A stretch of DNA of 64,000 nt from assembly GCA_020744225.1 (NCBI GenBank), contig JAGMWG010000015.1, positions 1,054,001 to 1,118,000 on the forward strand, given 5' to 3'. Positions within the stretch are counted from its first letter, which is position 1, and each line of letters starts with the position of its first letter. A program made the position numbers and the translations under genes. Under the pieces are notes generated by a model. It did no database searches, was not told the DNA's origin, and saw only the letters and a program-made list of their open reading frames with translations. This document shows positions 1-10,856 of this stretch, in pieces. The stretch comes from Paraphoma chrysanthemicola. Taxonomy: Eukaryota; Ascomycota; Dothideomycetes; Pleosporales; Phaeosphaeriaceae.

Positions 1-492
1 ACGGTATTGCTGCTCTCGCTAAATCTCTGCCCATCATCGTAGCTTCGCCCTCCTCTGTCGCGGCCCGTTCGTCTGCGCTATATGGCGCATGGCTATGTGG
101 TTTGTCTTTAGGATCGGTTGACATGGCCCTCCATCACAAGCTTTGTCATGCTGTGGCAGGAAGCTTCGATATACCCCATGCCGAAACACATACCTGTGTG
201 CTTCCACATGCCCTGGCATACAATGTACCAAGCATTCCGAAGGTCATGGAGCAACTGGCCAAAGTATTGCCAGATAGTAACGGGGACGCAATTCATGGTT
301 TGAACGCCTTGTTGGAGGATCTTAAGGTGAAGAAGAGCTTAAAGGATCATGGATTTAGTGGAGAATGTTGGTCACGCGGCTGACATTGCCGTCAGCAATT
401 CATACTACAAACCTCGAGAAATTGACAGGGATTTCATTAATGAGTTGATTAGGAGGGCATGCATGGGAGAGGATGCACACGCAGACATGTAA
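1..492 (+). CDS. Maleylacetate reductase, C-terminal part, cut by window edge and frameshifted
   Basis: This is the 3' part of an iron-type alcohol dehydrogenase of the maleylacetate reductase family, which reduces maleylacetate to 3-oxoadipate with NAD(P)H. The frame is open from base 3 and shows the family signatures ALYGAWLCG, MALHHKLCH and PHAETHTCVLPHALAYN. The histidines in HHKLCH and PHAETH match the family's active-site region. The frame breaks near base 360: upstream coding ends in LKDHGFS, while the expected tail (GHAADIAVSN, YYKPREIDRDF) is one frame over and ends at the TAA at 490-492. Removing one G near 360 would restore continuity, and I see no intron signals there. It is either a real lesion or a sequence error. 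It lies beside the dioxygenase that makes its substrate. Family identity is secure; whether the gene works is not. Confidence 0.85.
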
Positions 493-1193
493 AAGATCGC
501 GCATGCTCTCTTCATGTTCCGACCATTATCCTAAGAATAAAGATCAAATGAATCGTTGTGCGTTTGTCTTACCCAGCAATGTCATATACTCAAAAGCAAT
601 GAAGGATCAAGGTGTGCCCAGAAGCTGGACAGTATGATTTAACCTGGCATTGACATTCAGTAAAATAGTAATTGGGCCACTGATCGTCATCGTCCTTGCG
701 ATTGCCACTGCTAGTTAGTAGTGATAGGTTCAAGATCTCGCATGTCCTCACGAAAGCAGGCAATATTGCATGTGGAAGGATGCCGAAGTGTACGTCGCTA
801 TCAGTAAGAAGCGGGCCCGTGCGTGCGCTTCGCACCGGTGTAAGGCCGTAGCGCGGCCTCGAATGCTTGGCTCCGGCTGTCGATCCGGAAGACTAACACA
901 ACTCTAAACTTCCGTCTTCCGGTCTTCCGCCGTCGACTACGCCGGCTGTAATTAGCCAATAGCCATGATCAAATTCACGGTTGGGATAAAATCCTGAAGT
1001 GGAGATACTACCTTTTCCCCATCCGGCAAGTGAGCTCTTTGAATGAAATGTGTATTAAACTGCTCGATCCGCGAACAATCGAGTCTTGTCAGGATGTCCC
1101 TAATACTCAAGTTGTAAAGATTTACCTGCCAATTCTTGTCGCATACCTACCATAGCTCCAAACATCGTGTGAAAGTTGTAAAGCGACACAGCC
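493..1193. promoter_or_regulatory. Intergenic region upstream of the dioxygenase, with CCGGA-type sites
   Basis: I find no convincing gene in these 700 bases. Between about 870 and 945 there is a cluster of CCGGA/TTCCGG words. It includes a perfect 9-bp inverted repeat, CCGGAAGAC at 885-893 and GTCTTCCGG at 914-922, with a 20-base spacer. CGG-containing inverted repeats are typical Zn2Cys6 binding sites, and a Zn2Cys6 gene sits in this cluster. A regulatory role is inferred. Confidence 0.4.
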
Positions 1194-2284
1194 ATGGCCG
1201 CATCCGTCAACTTAAAGGATCTAACCATCGACAACATCACCCCAAATGTTCATGCCATCAATTCGCAGTGTGAAAATCTGCGGCTAAAGTATATTTTGGA
1301 GCGAGTAGTCACACATTTGCACGAACTAGCAACAGAAACGAGGCTTAGTACAGACGAATGGCTAACCGCCCTCCACTTTCTAACGGAGGTTGGCCAGATC
1401 TCGTCAGATGTTAGACAGGTAAGTGTGTCCACAACTTCATATTGGGGATTATAACTCATGGTTGCACGCAGGAATTCATCCTACTGTCCGATGTTCTTGG
1501 GCTATCACTCCTAGTAGACTCGATTGACCATCCTAAACCAAAAGGCAGCACCGAAGGCACAGTTCTCGGTCCCTTTCACACACATGAAGCTGAAAGGACC
1601 GGCCATGGCGGCCTGATATCGAATGATATAGACGGGGAGCCTCTCCTCGTCTTTTGTACCTTGAAAGACACGGGTGGGAAACCCATTTCGGGTGCCGAGA
1701 TTGATGTCTGGGAGACCGACTCTAAGGGTTTCTACGACGTACAACATGCGGATAGGGACGGCCCCGATGGTAGAGCTGTATTGACAAGCGATGAAAGTGG
1801 GGAGTTTTGGTTCAAAGCCATTGTCCCTGTGCCGTATCCGATTCCGCACGATGGGCCTGTGGGAAAACTCCTCAAGGTACTAAATCGTCATCCGTACCGG
1901 CCAAGTCATATGCATTTCATGTTCAAGAAGGATGGTTATGATCCTTTAATCACGTAAGTCCAAGTCTGACCACCTCAATTGAGGAGGTTGCGCTGACTAG
2001 CGATCCATAGCGCCCTCTACCTCAGAGACGACCCGTACGAATCTACCGATGCCGTCTTTGGTGTTAAGGACTCTCTTGTCGTCTCGCTCCAGAAAGTTGA
2101 GGATGAAACGATGGCCAAGAAGTACGATGTAAAAATAGGGTCTGCTTTCTTGACTTACGACTTTGTCTTGGTCACGGCCGAGGCTGCAGCTAAATTACGC
2201 AGGCAAAAGGCTGAAGACGCAATGACAGGGCTAGGTCGTAAGTTTACTTTTATCAATGATCTTCCCGTACCAGATGTGGACTGA
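1194..2284 (+). CDS. Hydroxyquinol 1,2-dioxygenase (intradiol ring-cleavage dioxygenase)
   Basis: This non-haem Fe(III) enzyme opens hydroxyquinol (1,2,4-trihydroxybenzene) between its adjacent hydroxyls to give maleylacetate. There are three exons: 1194-1418, 1472-1953 and 2011-2284, with GTAAGT donors in both introns, giving about 326 residues. The N-terminal helical linker domain is followed by the catalytic beta-sandwich. The expected iron ligands are visible: Tyr163 in GFYDVQ, Tyr197 in VPYPIP, and His221 and His223 in RPSHMHF. The match to the DVW...GFYDVQ and HPYRPSHMHF signatures favours hydroxyquinol over catechol dioxygenase. It lies between maleylacetate reductase and a convergent Zn2Cys6 gene, so its product feeds the neighbouring reductase. 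The start is the first ATG of exon 1 and keeps the N-terminal domain at normal length. Confidence 0.93.
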
Positions 2285-2392
2285 GATCACCACATCGCGC
2301 GAAATCTTGGGTTCTTCATTGTCCAAAATATAATCATCTCAACCAACTGCACCAAATGCTCGTGATGCTGGCTACGCCTTATCGCCCTTGCG

Positions 2393-4963
2393 CTATGATG
2401 TCAAATCCATATGTGGCTCCTCATCAAAAAATCCATCAAATGGAAAAGTCGATAAATCCAGGTCTGGCATTGTGTTGATACCTGCAGTAAAGCCTTGCAG
2501 CAGATTGGGGTCGATAATAGACGCTAGTAGAGGCCCAGGGTCTGAACCTGACACATTCCAAGAGAACAACGCGCTCGAAATATTGTTCTCTGCATCGACA
2601 GTCATATCTTCCGTGTCTAGTCTGGGTTGTAGACGGTCATGGTTCGGTTCTAGCAAGGCAGAAGGATTTTGTCGGTGCTGAATACACGTCTGCGCCACCT
2701 CAAATCCCTCCTGTAATAAGTCGGCACTTCTTCGGGCGACCGGGGCCTCTTCCATGGACTGTAGAATATCCTGGGCTTTGACGACATCGTTGAGCAGAAC
2801 GCTGCTAGGAACTGCTGTTTGACCAAGCATAATCACGTATAGGACAATCATACCAGCATATAACGTATACGTAGAATTGTACCACCAGGTACGAAAGTAG
2901 TGTCGATGAGCATACGCATCGTAGAGAACTCGAATTGTCTCTCTAGCCGCGTCCAGACATAATGCGACATGTCTTGATGTTTGCAATTCCCCCCTGCTCG
3001 GAGAGGCAGCTAAGAAGGGTCGATGAATAAGGATTTTTGCGTTCAAGTATCTGAGGTGTAGAACGAGCTTCTGCTTTCCAGACCACTCTTCTTCACGAAA
3101 GGATACTCTCTCAAAATCGAGCCACTCTGGTAGTCGAGCTTTCCAATCATCAAGAAGGAGGTCAAGCTCATGCGCCACTGTAGACTTTTGCGACAAAGTA
3201 TGGCCCTTCGAATTGTGATAAAGCTCTTTCGAGACGCGCCGTAGCACTGCGGCAAAATGAACCATCTCATTCGTCATGGCGACGCTCCTGTTTTCGGTCT
3301 CTGGTGGAACAGGAGTAGTATCGTTCTGGTCTCTAATGAGGGGCAAAGGTATGTGATAGTTGCGGGGCTTTCCCAAACTATCTTTCCGCCCTGAGCTACA
3401 GCTCATATCGATTTCGTGGGAATAGATGCACCACCAAGTACGTCGAGCGGCTTTGCGGGTTTCCAGTGGACTTGATACAGACTCATTTGCGAGGCCGATG
3501 GCGAGCGCAGTGCGAACGGCTTGTCCACAGTACATATAGCATGCATGTGGCTTGTGCGAGTTCTGGCAGTAGAGTGACTTATTGGAGTCAGTAGGCTTCG
3601 ACCGGAGATCTAGGATGTGCACTATACCATCAGAAGCAGTGTCTGGGCGCTCTCCAATGAGCAAACTTCAAAGACATCGCCTAATAACTGCCTCGATTTT
3701 CGAAAATAGACTTTCGACAATGCTTGCGAAGTAAGAGGCTGTATGGAGCCTTGAGGTTGTGCCAATGTCTCCATGCAAATTTTGATATCTCTGCCAAAGT
3801 CTTGAGCTATATAACTTCCAGCGACAAGTGCGCCAATCGCCACAACGATGTTGTACAGTGCAGAAAAATGTCGCAGTCGCTTTTTTCTGTGGAGCGGAAT
3901 GTGCGCGTCCCATATTTCTTTTTCGCATCGTGCCGTGAATGCGGTCGAGTCAAGCATAGGGTGCAGGTGGTGCAGATTGTTCAAGAATGATCGAACGTAC
4001 TCTCGTTCCAGTCGTCGCTGAGACATTTGAACCGGACTAATTGGAGCAGGCCTATCGCCAGGATCCTGATGAAGTGAAAGACCGTCTTCAACGCCTTGCT
4101 CACTCCTATCTCTTACACGACTCGACGCAAGCGCTGGGACTCTGAAATCGGTTTGTCGCTTATCTGCCGCACATATGGGTGTCTTCGGTCTTGAAAGCGG
4201 TGAAAGTGTTTCGTCATTGGAAAGTAGATTGATGATCGAGATTTGTTTCTGTGGTAAGGCAGAGCTATCCTGCTCTGTCGCACTCACGCCAGCCTGTAAT
4301 GAACCCACCTCGCCCTGAAAAGACGAGCTTTCGTTGCGGGCAAAACTTAAAGGGGATAGGTATGACGTTCCATTGCGCCCTTCGGGGCTTGCAGGTCCCG
4401 CGGGGAGATGTTGTCGGGCAAATGCAAAGAGTTGATTGAGAAGCACAAAGTTAGATGACGTCCCGTAGAACTCGGTTCCATGGGTGTGCTGGTTGACGTC
4501 GCCTACTACGTCTTCGTCGTGGGCCGATGTTGCCTGGGGTGTAAAGACTAGGCGCTGATATTAGTGTTGTGGGCACAAGAAGATTAATTTTAGCTGGAAA
4601 GTAGGTACCTAAGCCCGCCGAACCCTGGGCTCGTGAGGCCGTCTCGGACCAAGTTGTTTCGTCCTGCCTGCTAAGATCGGATCTTTGCAAAGGCGACTGA
4701 ACCTGGCCGATAACTATTTCCTTGCGAGCCTGGCTTTGAACTTGAACATTTCTTTTGCGGCCGTTTCGCCGTCTGATTCCGTAAACACAGTCCACATTTT
4801 GCTTGATGCATGTCGAGCATGGCCGTTGTTGATCGCATTTTGCCTTCTTTTGACGACACCATTGGCATGCGTGACTCGCCCGCGGTAGGCTTCGGCGATT
4901 CTGCGACGCAGGGTTGGCGGAAGAAGCAGCGCCATCGCGCGAACCTTGTTCCTGTGGGAGCAT
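2393..4963 (-). CDS. Zn2Cys6 transcription factor of the aromatic-catabolism cluster
   Basis: This is a nuclear DNA-binding regulator, probably controlling the adjacent catabolic genes (inferred from position). Three exons on the minus strand fit: 4963-4609, 4547-3628 and 3562-2393, giving about 814 residues. The binuclear cluster uses Cys33, 36, 43, 49, 52 and 59 (C-X2-C-X6-C-X5-C-X2-C-X6-C), followed by a basic stretch (RRRNGRKR). The middle and C-terminal parts carry the fungal-specific factor domain, with FYGTSSNFVLLNQLF and YCGQAVRTALAIGLA as landmarks. The first intron (4548-4608) was placed using the TAG acceptor that restores the FYGTSSNF frame; a CAG a few bases earlier does not restore it. 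The gene is divergent from the FAD hydroxylase and convergent with the dioxygenase. The inducer is unknown. Confidence 0.88.
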
Positions 4964-5375
4964 GACTTTTCGCCCATCGAGTGTCAGCCAATCGATTGAG
5001 CCGCTTTCAGGTGCTCGATGAACAGGCAGATGGGTCGCGAGAACATGCGTCTATCGGAAGATCGGTCTCGGGTGAATTCTTGCTGGAAATCACGAGCTCG
5101 AAAGTCGGCGTGCGGCTGAAAAGTGGGGTACTGGTGTGGGGCTGGGGCAGCCTCATTTCCGGCACACGCTGTGACTTCTGAGCTTTCCAAACATCCGGAT
5201 CCGGATCGAAGCCGGAAGCACTAACGAAATGTCCGGAACACATTCATGGAGGTGTGGAGAGTCACTCCACACTTTCCTTGTTCGTCCACATGTACACGGC
5301 ACATTTAAAGACTGAAATCGTGTCGGCGACTCAGTCGCAACCTGGAATTAAAAAGAAAAAAAAAAGACATCCAGT
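4964..5375. promoter_or_regulatory. Divergent promoter between the regulator and the FAD hydroxylase
   Basis: These 412 bases separate two genes transcribed away from each other. The clearest element is the palindromic ATCCGGATCCGGAT at 5193-5206, a CGG-N2-CCG inverted repeat of the kind bound by Zn2Cys6 dimers. GCCGGAAG and GTCCGGAAC follow within 35 bases. Similar CCGGA words lie upstream of the dioxygenase. That the adjacent regulator binds here is inferred. Confidence 0.45.
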
Positions 5376-7535
5376 ATGCCCGTCTTTCAAGATTCCTCGA
5401 CCGCTGCAAGGGATCTTCGAATCCTGCCGTCGCGCGCCCCTGCGTTACTCAGACTTTCTCCAAAACCAAACGACTTGTTGAATCCAGAGGAACATCGCGA
5501 GGTTGTGGTCATAGGCGTAGGTGCTCCTGTCACTACCAAAAGGTCACTGTCACTCTTAACAATGGTTTAGGCTGGTCCAAGCGGACTTTTTCTTACTTTG
5601 TTACTGGCCAGATATGGAATCACGGATTCGTCTCTGCTCTGCCTGGACTCCAAGCCTGGGACCCTAAAGGCCGGTCAAGCAGATGGCCTGCAGCCTCGGA
5701 CTCTGGAAGTTTTTCAAGCCCTCGGCATAGCTGCAGAAATTATCAGCGAAGGCTGCCACATGGAGGAGGTCGCCTTCTGGAACCCAGTGTCAAAAGACGC
5801 GCAACAAAATGGTACCAGCTCAAGAAGTAGTATTGAGCGCACCGATTTCATCTCTGATGTTAATGTTCCCGCTCGCTTCCCTTTTGAGGTCACAATCCAC
5901 CAAGGACGTATCGAGCGAATTTTGCAGGAGAATCTCCATCTCTATGCGCCAAAAGATACAATTCGAAGGTCGCATCGCTTCCTGGAGTACGTCTATGACG
6001 GGTCCCACCCCGATTTCCCAATCTTGGTCAAGTACGAGTATTACAACACGGATGGGACAACAACACAGGCCTCTGTTCGAACGAAGTACCTCGTGGGAGC
6101 CGATGGAGCACGGTCACTCGTGCGAAAGTGTATGGGACTCGACCTCCAAGGCGAGACTACCGACCATATCTGGGGAGTTTGCGACTTTGTTGTAAGCACT
6201 GATTTTCCAGATATCCGAAAACGGTGTGCGATACATTCTGACGCAGGCTCCGTGATGGTGATCCCCAGGGAACAGATTTCGACAGGCGAATATCTCACGA
6301 GATTGTACGTTCAAGTCCCAGGCGAGGTAGACGCAAATTTGAGCTGCGGAACAGATAAGAAGACAGCGGACAAAAAGAGACGCGAGGCCATCACGTTGGA
6401 TTACATTTTTAAACAGGCACGTGCAGTTTTCGCGCCGTATAGTATCAAGATCAAAGAAGGAACCGTACCAGATTGGTGGGCTGCATATCAGATAGGCCAA
6501 CGCATGACGCCAAAGTTCTCGTCTAGGATGCCTGACGGGGTGGATAGAGTCTTCATCGTCGGAGACGGTAAGTCGATCAAAGGACCTTATCATCTATCTC
6601 TGCTAATTAGAAGCAGCATGCCACACACACAGTCCGAAAGCTGGACAAGGTATGAATGTGTCCATGATGGACTCTTTCAACTTAGCCTGGAAGCTTGCCC
6701 ACAGCATTAACGGTTTAACACCGCGTACTCCATCTGCAGCGGCCGACCCTGTTCTCGAAACCTTTGAGAAGGAGCGCACCGATGTCGCCCGTCAACTCAT
6801 TGATTTCGATACAACCTTCTCACACATATTCTCTGGACAGATTGGATCTGACGATCCAGCAATGACTGGCCTGACGCATGAAGAGTTTCTCCGGGTCTTT
6901 AGAGAAGGAAGCGGGTTCACAAGTGGTTGCGGTCTCTGCTACCTACCCAGCAGATTGATCAAGATGCCAGAAGAGCCTGCTCTTATTACCCCTTCTGAGA
7001 AAGATCCCTTATGCGGGTCGCTCATCCCGGGAAGACGACTGTTGAATGTCGAAGTGAAGCGCTATGCAGATGCAACTACCCGCCAGCTGCAAGATGGTAT
7101 GTTTCTAAAGTTTGACACGGATGAGATCAGAATTTGCTGACTCAGATGCCAGAAATGCCGCCTGTGGGCCGATATAATATTCTCGTGTTTACAAGCAACG
7201 ATCTGGTTGAGAAGACTGGTGCTTCTCAATCAGCACTTCTGTCATGCATTGATATCCTGCAGAACTTTCCTGCAGGTGTGATTAATCTTATGGTACTTAA
7301 TTCATTAACGAAACGTTTCGAGTGGCACGATCTACCGTCAGCCGTAAAGGAGGTCGCGGAGATGCGTACTTATGGATTGGCTAAGAAAGAGGACTTTTAT
7401 GAAATTTACGGGGTGTCTAAAGATAAGGGTCTTATCGCTGTAGTGAGACCTGATGGATACATCGGTACCATAGCATCCTTACTGGATACTGCTTCAGTGA
7501 AAGACTACTTCTGTAGCTGTTTGGTCAGCCTTTGA
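5376..7535 (+). CDS. FAD-dependent phenol 2-monooxygenase / resorcinol hydroxylase-like enzyme
   Basis: This flavoprotein aromatic hydroxylase uses NADPH and O2 to hydroxylate a phenolic ring. In this cluster it would supply hydroxyquinol to the dioxygenase. Four exons fit: 5376-5516, 5571-6567, 6617-7096 and 7153-7535, giving about 666 residues, normal for fungal phenol hydroxylases. The FAD-binding motifs are intact: GAGPSG at residues 47-52, the DG motif in YLVGADGARSLVRK, and the GD motif GDACHTHSPKAGQGMN near residue 378. The last 150 residues (RYNILVFTSND onward) are the thioredoxin-like dimerisation domain of this family. The last intron needs the CCAG acceptor ending at 7152 to give QLQDEMPPVGRYN. 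Substrate specificity (phenol, resorcinol or a hydroxybenzoate) cannot be read from sequence alone. Confidence 0.92.
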
Positions 7536-9749
7536 TCACAAAATTTCTTAGGCTCTTCTTTGTATAGAGCAAGATTTAGACCCGACTTCATACTTGAATA
7601 CAAAGGCGTTTAGCCAACATCCTCAATGCACCGCCAAGCTTCAAGTTTCGACTACTTTAGGCTTACATATATGCAGCTTTGTAGTGGATGAACATCAGCA
7701 CAGTGGGATAGGATTAGAATTAGGAACACAGCATCCCAAGCAATCTTCCTCAGGATTAGCTCTACTCCAGACAATCGGAGGGCTTAAGCTTTGTTTCAAA
7801 CGAGCTCTGTGTTAGGGCTCGTTTGCGAGCATCAGATGGTATAGGTTGTCCTATACGAATCAGATGATTCGGTTAATCACCCGTGGAGATCGCCTGTGTG
7901 ATTGGTGCCCCGCAACAGTGCTCGGTTTCTCGGCCCCAGATCTGGGGACTCCACAGCAGATTTCCGAGCTAAGCTTCCGTCATCATTGACACCAGAAGTC
8001 TTTCCTCGGCTCTAGACCCCTGCTTATCTCAACAGCAGCATTAGACTAAGTGGAGAGCATGCATGAATATGTACTCCCTTATGCGCTGATAATAATTAGA
8101 ACCTGCCATCATGAGCAGGCTCAGAACAATGCTTACTTCTACTGGTCGCCATCCCTAGCTGCAGACGCGGTTTCATATGGTTAGAAGCATAACATCACCG
8201 CACTACCACAATTGTCGCGCTGAGGCTGATCGTAGAGGCGGACGCACAGCCGCTTTGACGTTTCGCGCTTGTCGCATGCCTGCGACCCCTTACACTTCAA
8301 TGCCCTCGCTGATGAGTACATACATTGGCCGAGGCAAGCTTCTCCCTCGATCTTCTTGTTGCAGTTCTCTGGCTTCGAGTATGATGCGAAGTACCTAAAA
8401 AAGTTCTTCTGTGCTGCAGGGCTTTTCCTGAGAGTGCGTTTCCCCAATCGTGAACCTCCAACTGTGTCTAGATCAGTGTCATGGCAACAGCAATCAGGTC
8501 ATCGCTAAACGCTGTATGTGATCGCCGGCAAAGTTACGGCGGCGATGCCAGTATAGCGCTTTAGACATAGGGCATGAATTATCGATCAAAGTCGTTGATA
8601 AACTAGAGTAAAGACAGTATAACGTACCCTGTCTAACTTCAGTAATGTATTACGAGGAGGAAAGGTACAAAAGAGGTGCCCTGGTTTGCCACAAATATAA
8701 TCAAGCACGTCAGTCACTCAAGATAGGGTGACAAGGTCAGTCGAGTGTGCGCCAAGTCAAAAAACCACTTGGTATCCAGGCCTTAGGAAATGGGTAACGA
8801 ACGGGTGCGTGCCAGTGACTCACGGACACGATGAAGGTGAGATGATTGACTGAGCGATGGGCCGAGGTGGAGGTTTGGTGGCACAGTAAGGAAGGCCATC
8901 CTCATTCATTGAAAGCGCCACCATACCTTCCAAGACGCTGTAGTCCTCGACGTTGCGCTTTCCACTGGCGCACGCACTGGCCACCGCAGCCATTCCTGTG
9001 CCCATCGCTTCATATCTGGACTGGTGTAAGATGAGTGGAGATACTCGGGCATCGCTGACATGGTATACTATAATCTTCGGATGAATTTAATTCTTAGTCG
9101 CAATCGGTCCCAGTATGGAGGGCTTCCAAACCACGCGGGTGTGCATTTCCAGCAACTCGTTTGAGATGAATTGACAATCAATTCCGCGATACCAGATCGT
9201 GAAGACCCTCGCGCGTCCCCGGTGCGTACGCGACAGAGCACTGTCAGCCTCCTAGAACCACAATCGTTTAGCACACGAGTCAACCCGAATAGCGTCGCGC
9301 ACGCGTTACAATATTCGTCGCACCAAATATTCCGCATCCAATTGATATTGCAAATCACATCAATTTGATTGTAGAGGCTTCAAAGAGCGATTACGTCGTG
9401 TTTGTTGACTATCTGTTGACTGAAATTCACGTGACGGCTTGTGTGCTAGTGCCTTCACAGCGTACTCGCCCTACCTTAGAAGCTTTCTCAGTTTGTTTTT
9501 TCACCATCGCCCCGCACCATGGAACTTGTGTATAATTCTACGACCTTCACGCTCTCGAGCAACATGGCAGGTTAAGAGGAGAGAAAAGGCTCTTCCATAG
9601 TTACTAGCGCGTGCACTCTTACTCGAAGACAAACGCTGCCTATAGACTTTCTTTTGAGATTACGGCTAAATGTATTCGCACACTTTTGGCATATCGTCTG
9701 GGGAGTTCGTTCTTCTGCTTTTGCAGATACACGAACGGTCAGTCGTAGT
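7536..9749. other. Gene-poor region, nothing convincing
   Basis: About 2.2 kb contain only short open frames on both strands. None shows a recognisable domain, and none joins to another by plausible splicing. I saw no repeat structure or RNA gene. Confidence 0.5.
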
Positions 9750-9960
9750 AGCACGTGTTACTGTCAACTTGCTCGCTGAGCCAGGAGAAGGCCAGGCGGC
9801 CTACAGTGGCAGACAGTTTTTTCATGAACTGCTCAATGTTGTTGTAGCCTTCTATCATGCCATACTCTTTGCGATATCATGTGTGCAAATTTCTGGGACT
9901 CTCCGAAACGCATCTCTGAAGGTTCTCACACCTGACAGAGTATCGACAGCCTCCTGAGGT
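9750..9960 (-). pseudogene. Relic of an unrecognised gene family (C-terminal fragment)
   Basis: The minus strand encodes a short block related to the relic at 28.3-29.0 kb. Around 9780-9892 it reads RKEYGMIEGYNNIEQ then LSATVGRLAF, against RKEHGLLERFNRLEH then LSATMDRAAF in the other copy, about half identical. Just upstream SGVRTFRDAF matches DAGVRAFLDT of the same copy. The two blocks here are in different frames and are separated by only a few bases, so a large internal part is lost and no functional product is expected. The family's function is unknown to me. Confidence 0.55.
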
Positions 9961-10856
9961 TGTTATCATCCATTAAATGAACGGCATCGTATTGCTTCGT
10001 GTACCGATCAACGAATGTTCCGGATTATAGGACTGAATGATATAGCGATTGCCTCTGGTGTGTGAATCTAGTGTACGCAGCATACATTCATTATTGTTGT
10101 GCAGAAGTTTTGTGCTATTGTGCACATGGGTGTACTGTATTCTACAAAATACCGCAGCAGACTGTTGTGTACGCCTACGTTGTGGCGGAATTGCTCCCGC
10201 GCAACCGGTCAATCGTTGTTTTCGGTCAACTCTGATTTGGCTGCATTACGGAGGGCTAGATATCTTTAGTACATGTTTCTACCTTGCACCTGCTCTTGAT
10301 AATGCACTGCGTTAATACAGTCGTCTCTAGGCTTGCGACGTGGGGGCGGGCATTCTTCGCCTACGGCGCTAGCGTTACTTCTGTCGAGGTCTAGGTGGGA
10401 TCCTTGTCCACTCCAGAATCACGGTACGTCGCGCTCCTCGACCAAATTGCTCAATTGGTATAGAATAAACTGCGCTCTCCAGCACCTCGTATCGCTTCTT
10501 GGAACAAAAACTGCATGTTGCTCAAATCATGATGGCTGTCGCGCGGTCTTGCGTGGGTCAGCCTTGCCTGGCCAGCGTCACGTCACGGCGCAGGTGGGCT
10601 GCGCCTCGTGCCCTGGATGTAGGAGTGCAGCCTGCTCCGACGAGGAGGCCAGTCTTCCTTACTCTGACCTGACAGAACGCTACTGAGCACTCCCAACGTA
10701 CCAAATAGCCACGCCTCTAGCTACGACCTGCATACCCTGCACGAGCGAGCCCTCGAACGCTATCGATCCCCATACACGCTGATTGTTCCCTCAGCCTGCT
10801 CCGAGACACTACGACGTCCCGTTGCCCTCCGCGCACACGGACACGTACGCAGCCCA
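9961..10856. other. Intergenic region upstream of the NLR gene
   Basis: About 900 bases hold only short, unconvincing open frames. This is presumably 5' regulatory and untranslated sequence for the gene starting at 10857. No specific element was identified. Confidence 0.4.

Noticed and set aside
4451..4607. Unspliced extension of the first exon of the cluster regulator
   Set aside because: It reads to a stop with Arg-rich nonsense, while splicing at 4548-4608 recovers the conserved FYGTSSNFVLLNQLF motif in another frame.
8181..8447. 88-codon minus-strand frame with several cysteines
   Set aside because: No signal peptide and no regular cysteine pattern; similar frames occur by chance in this gene-poor stretch.
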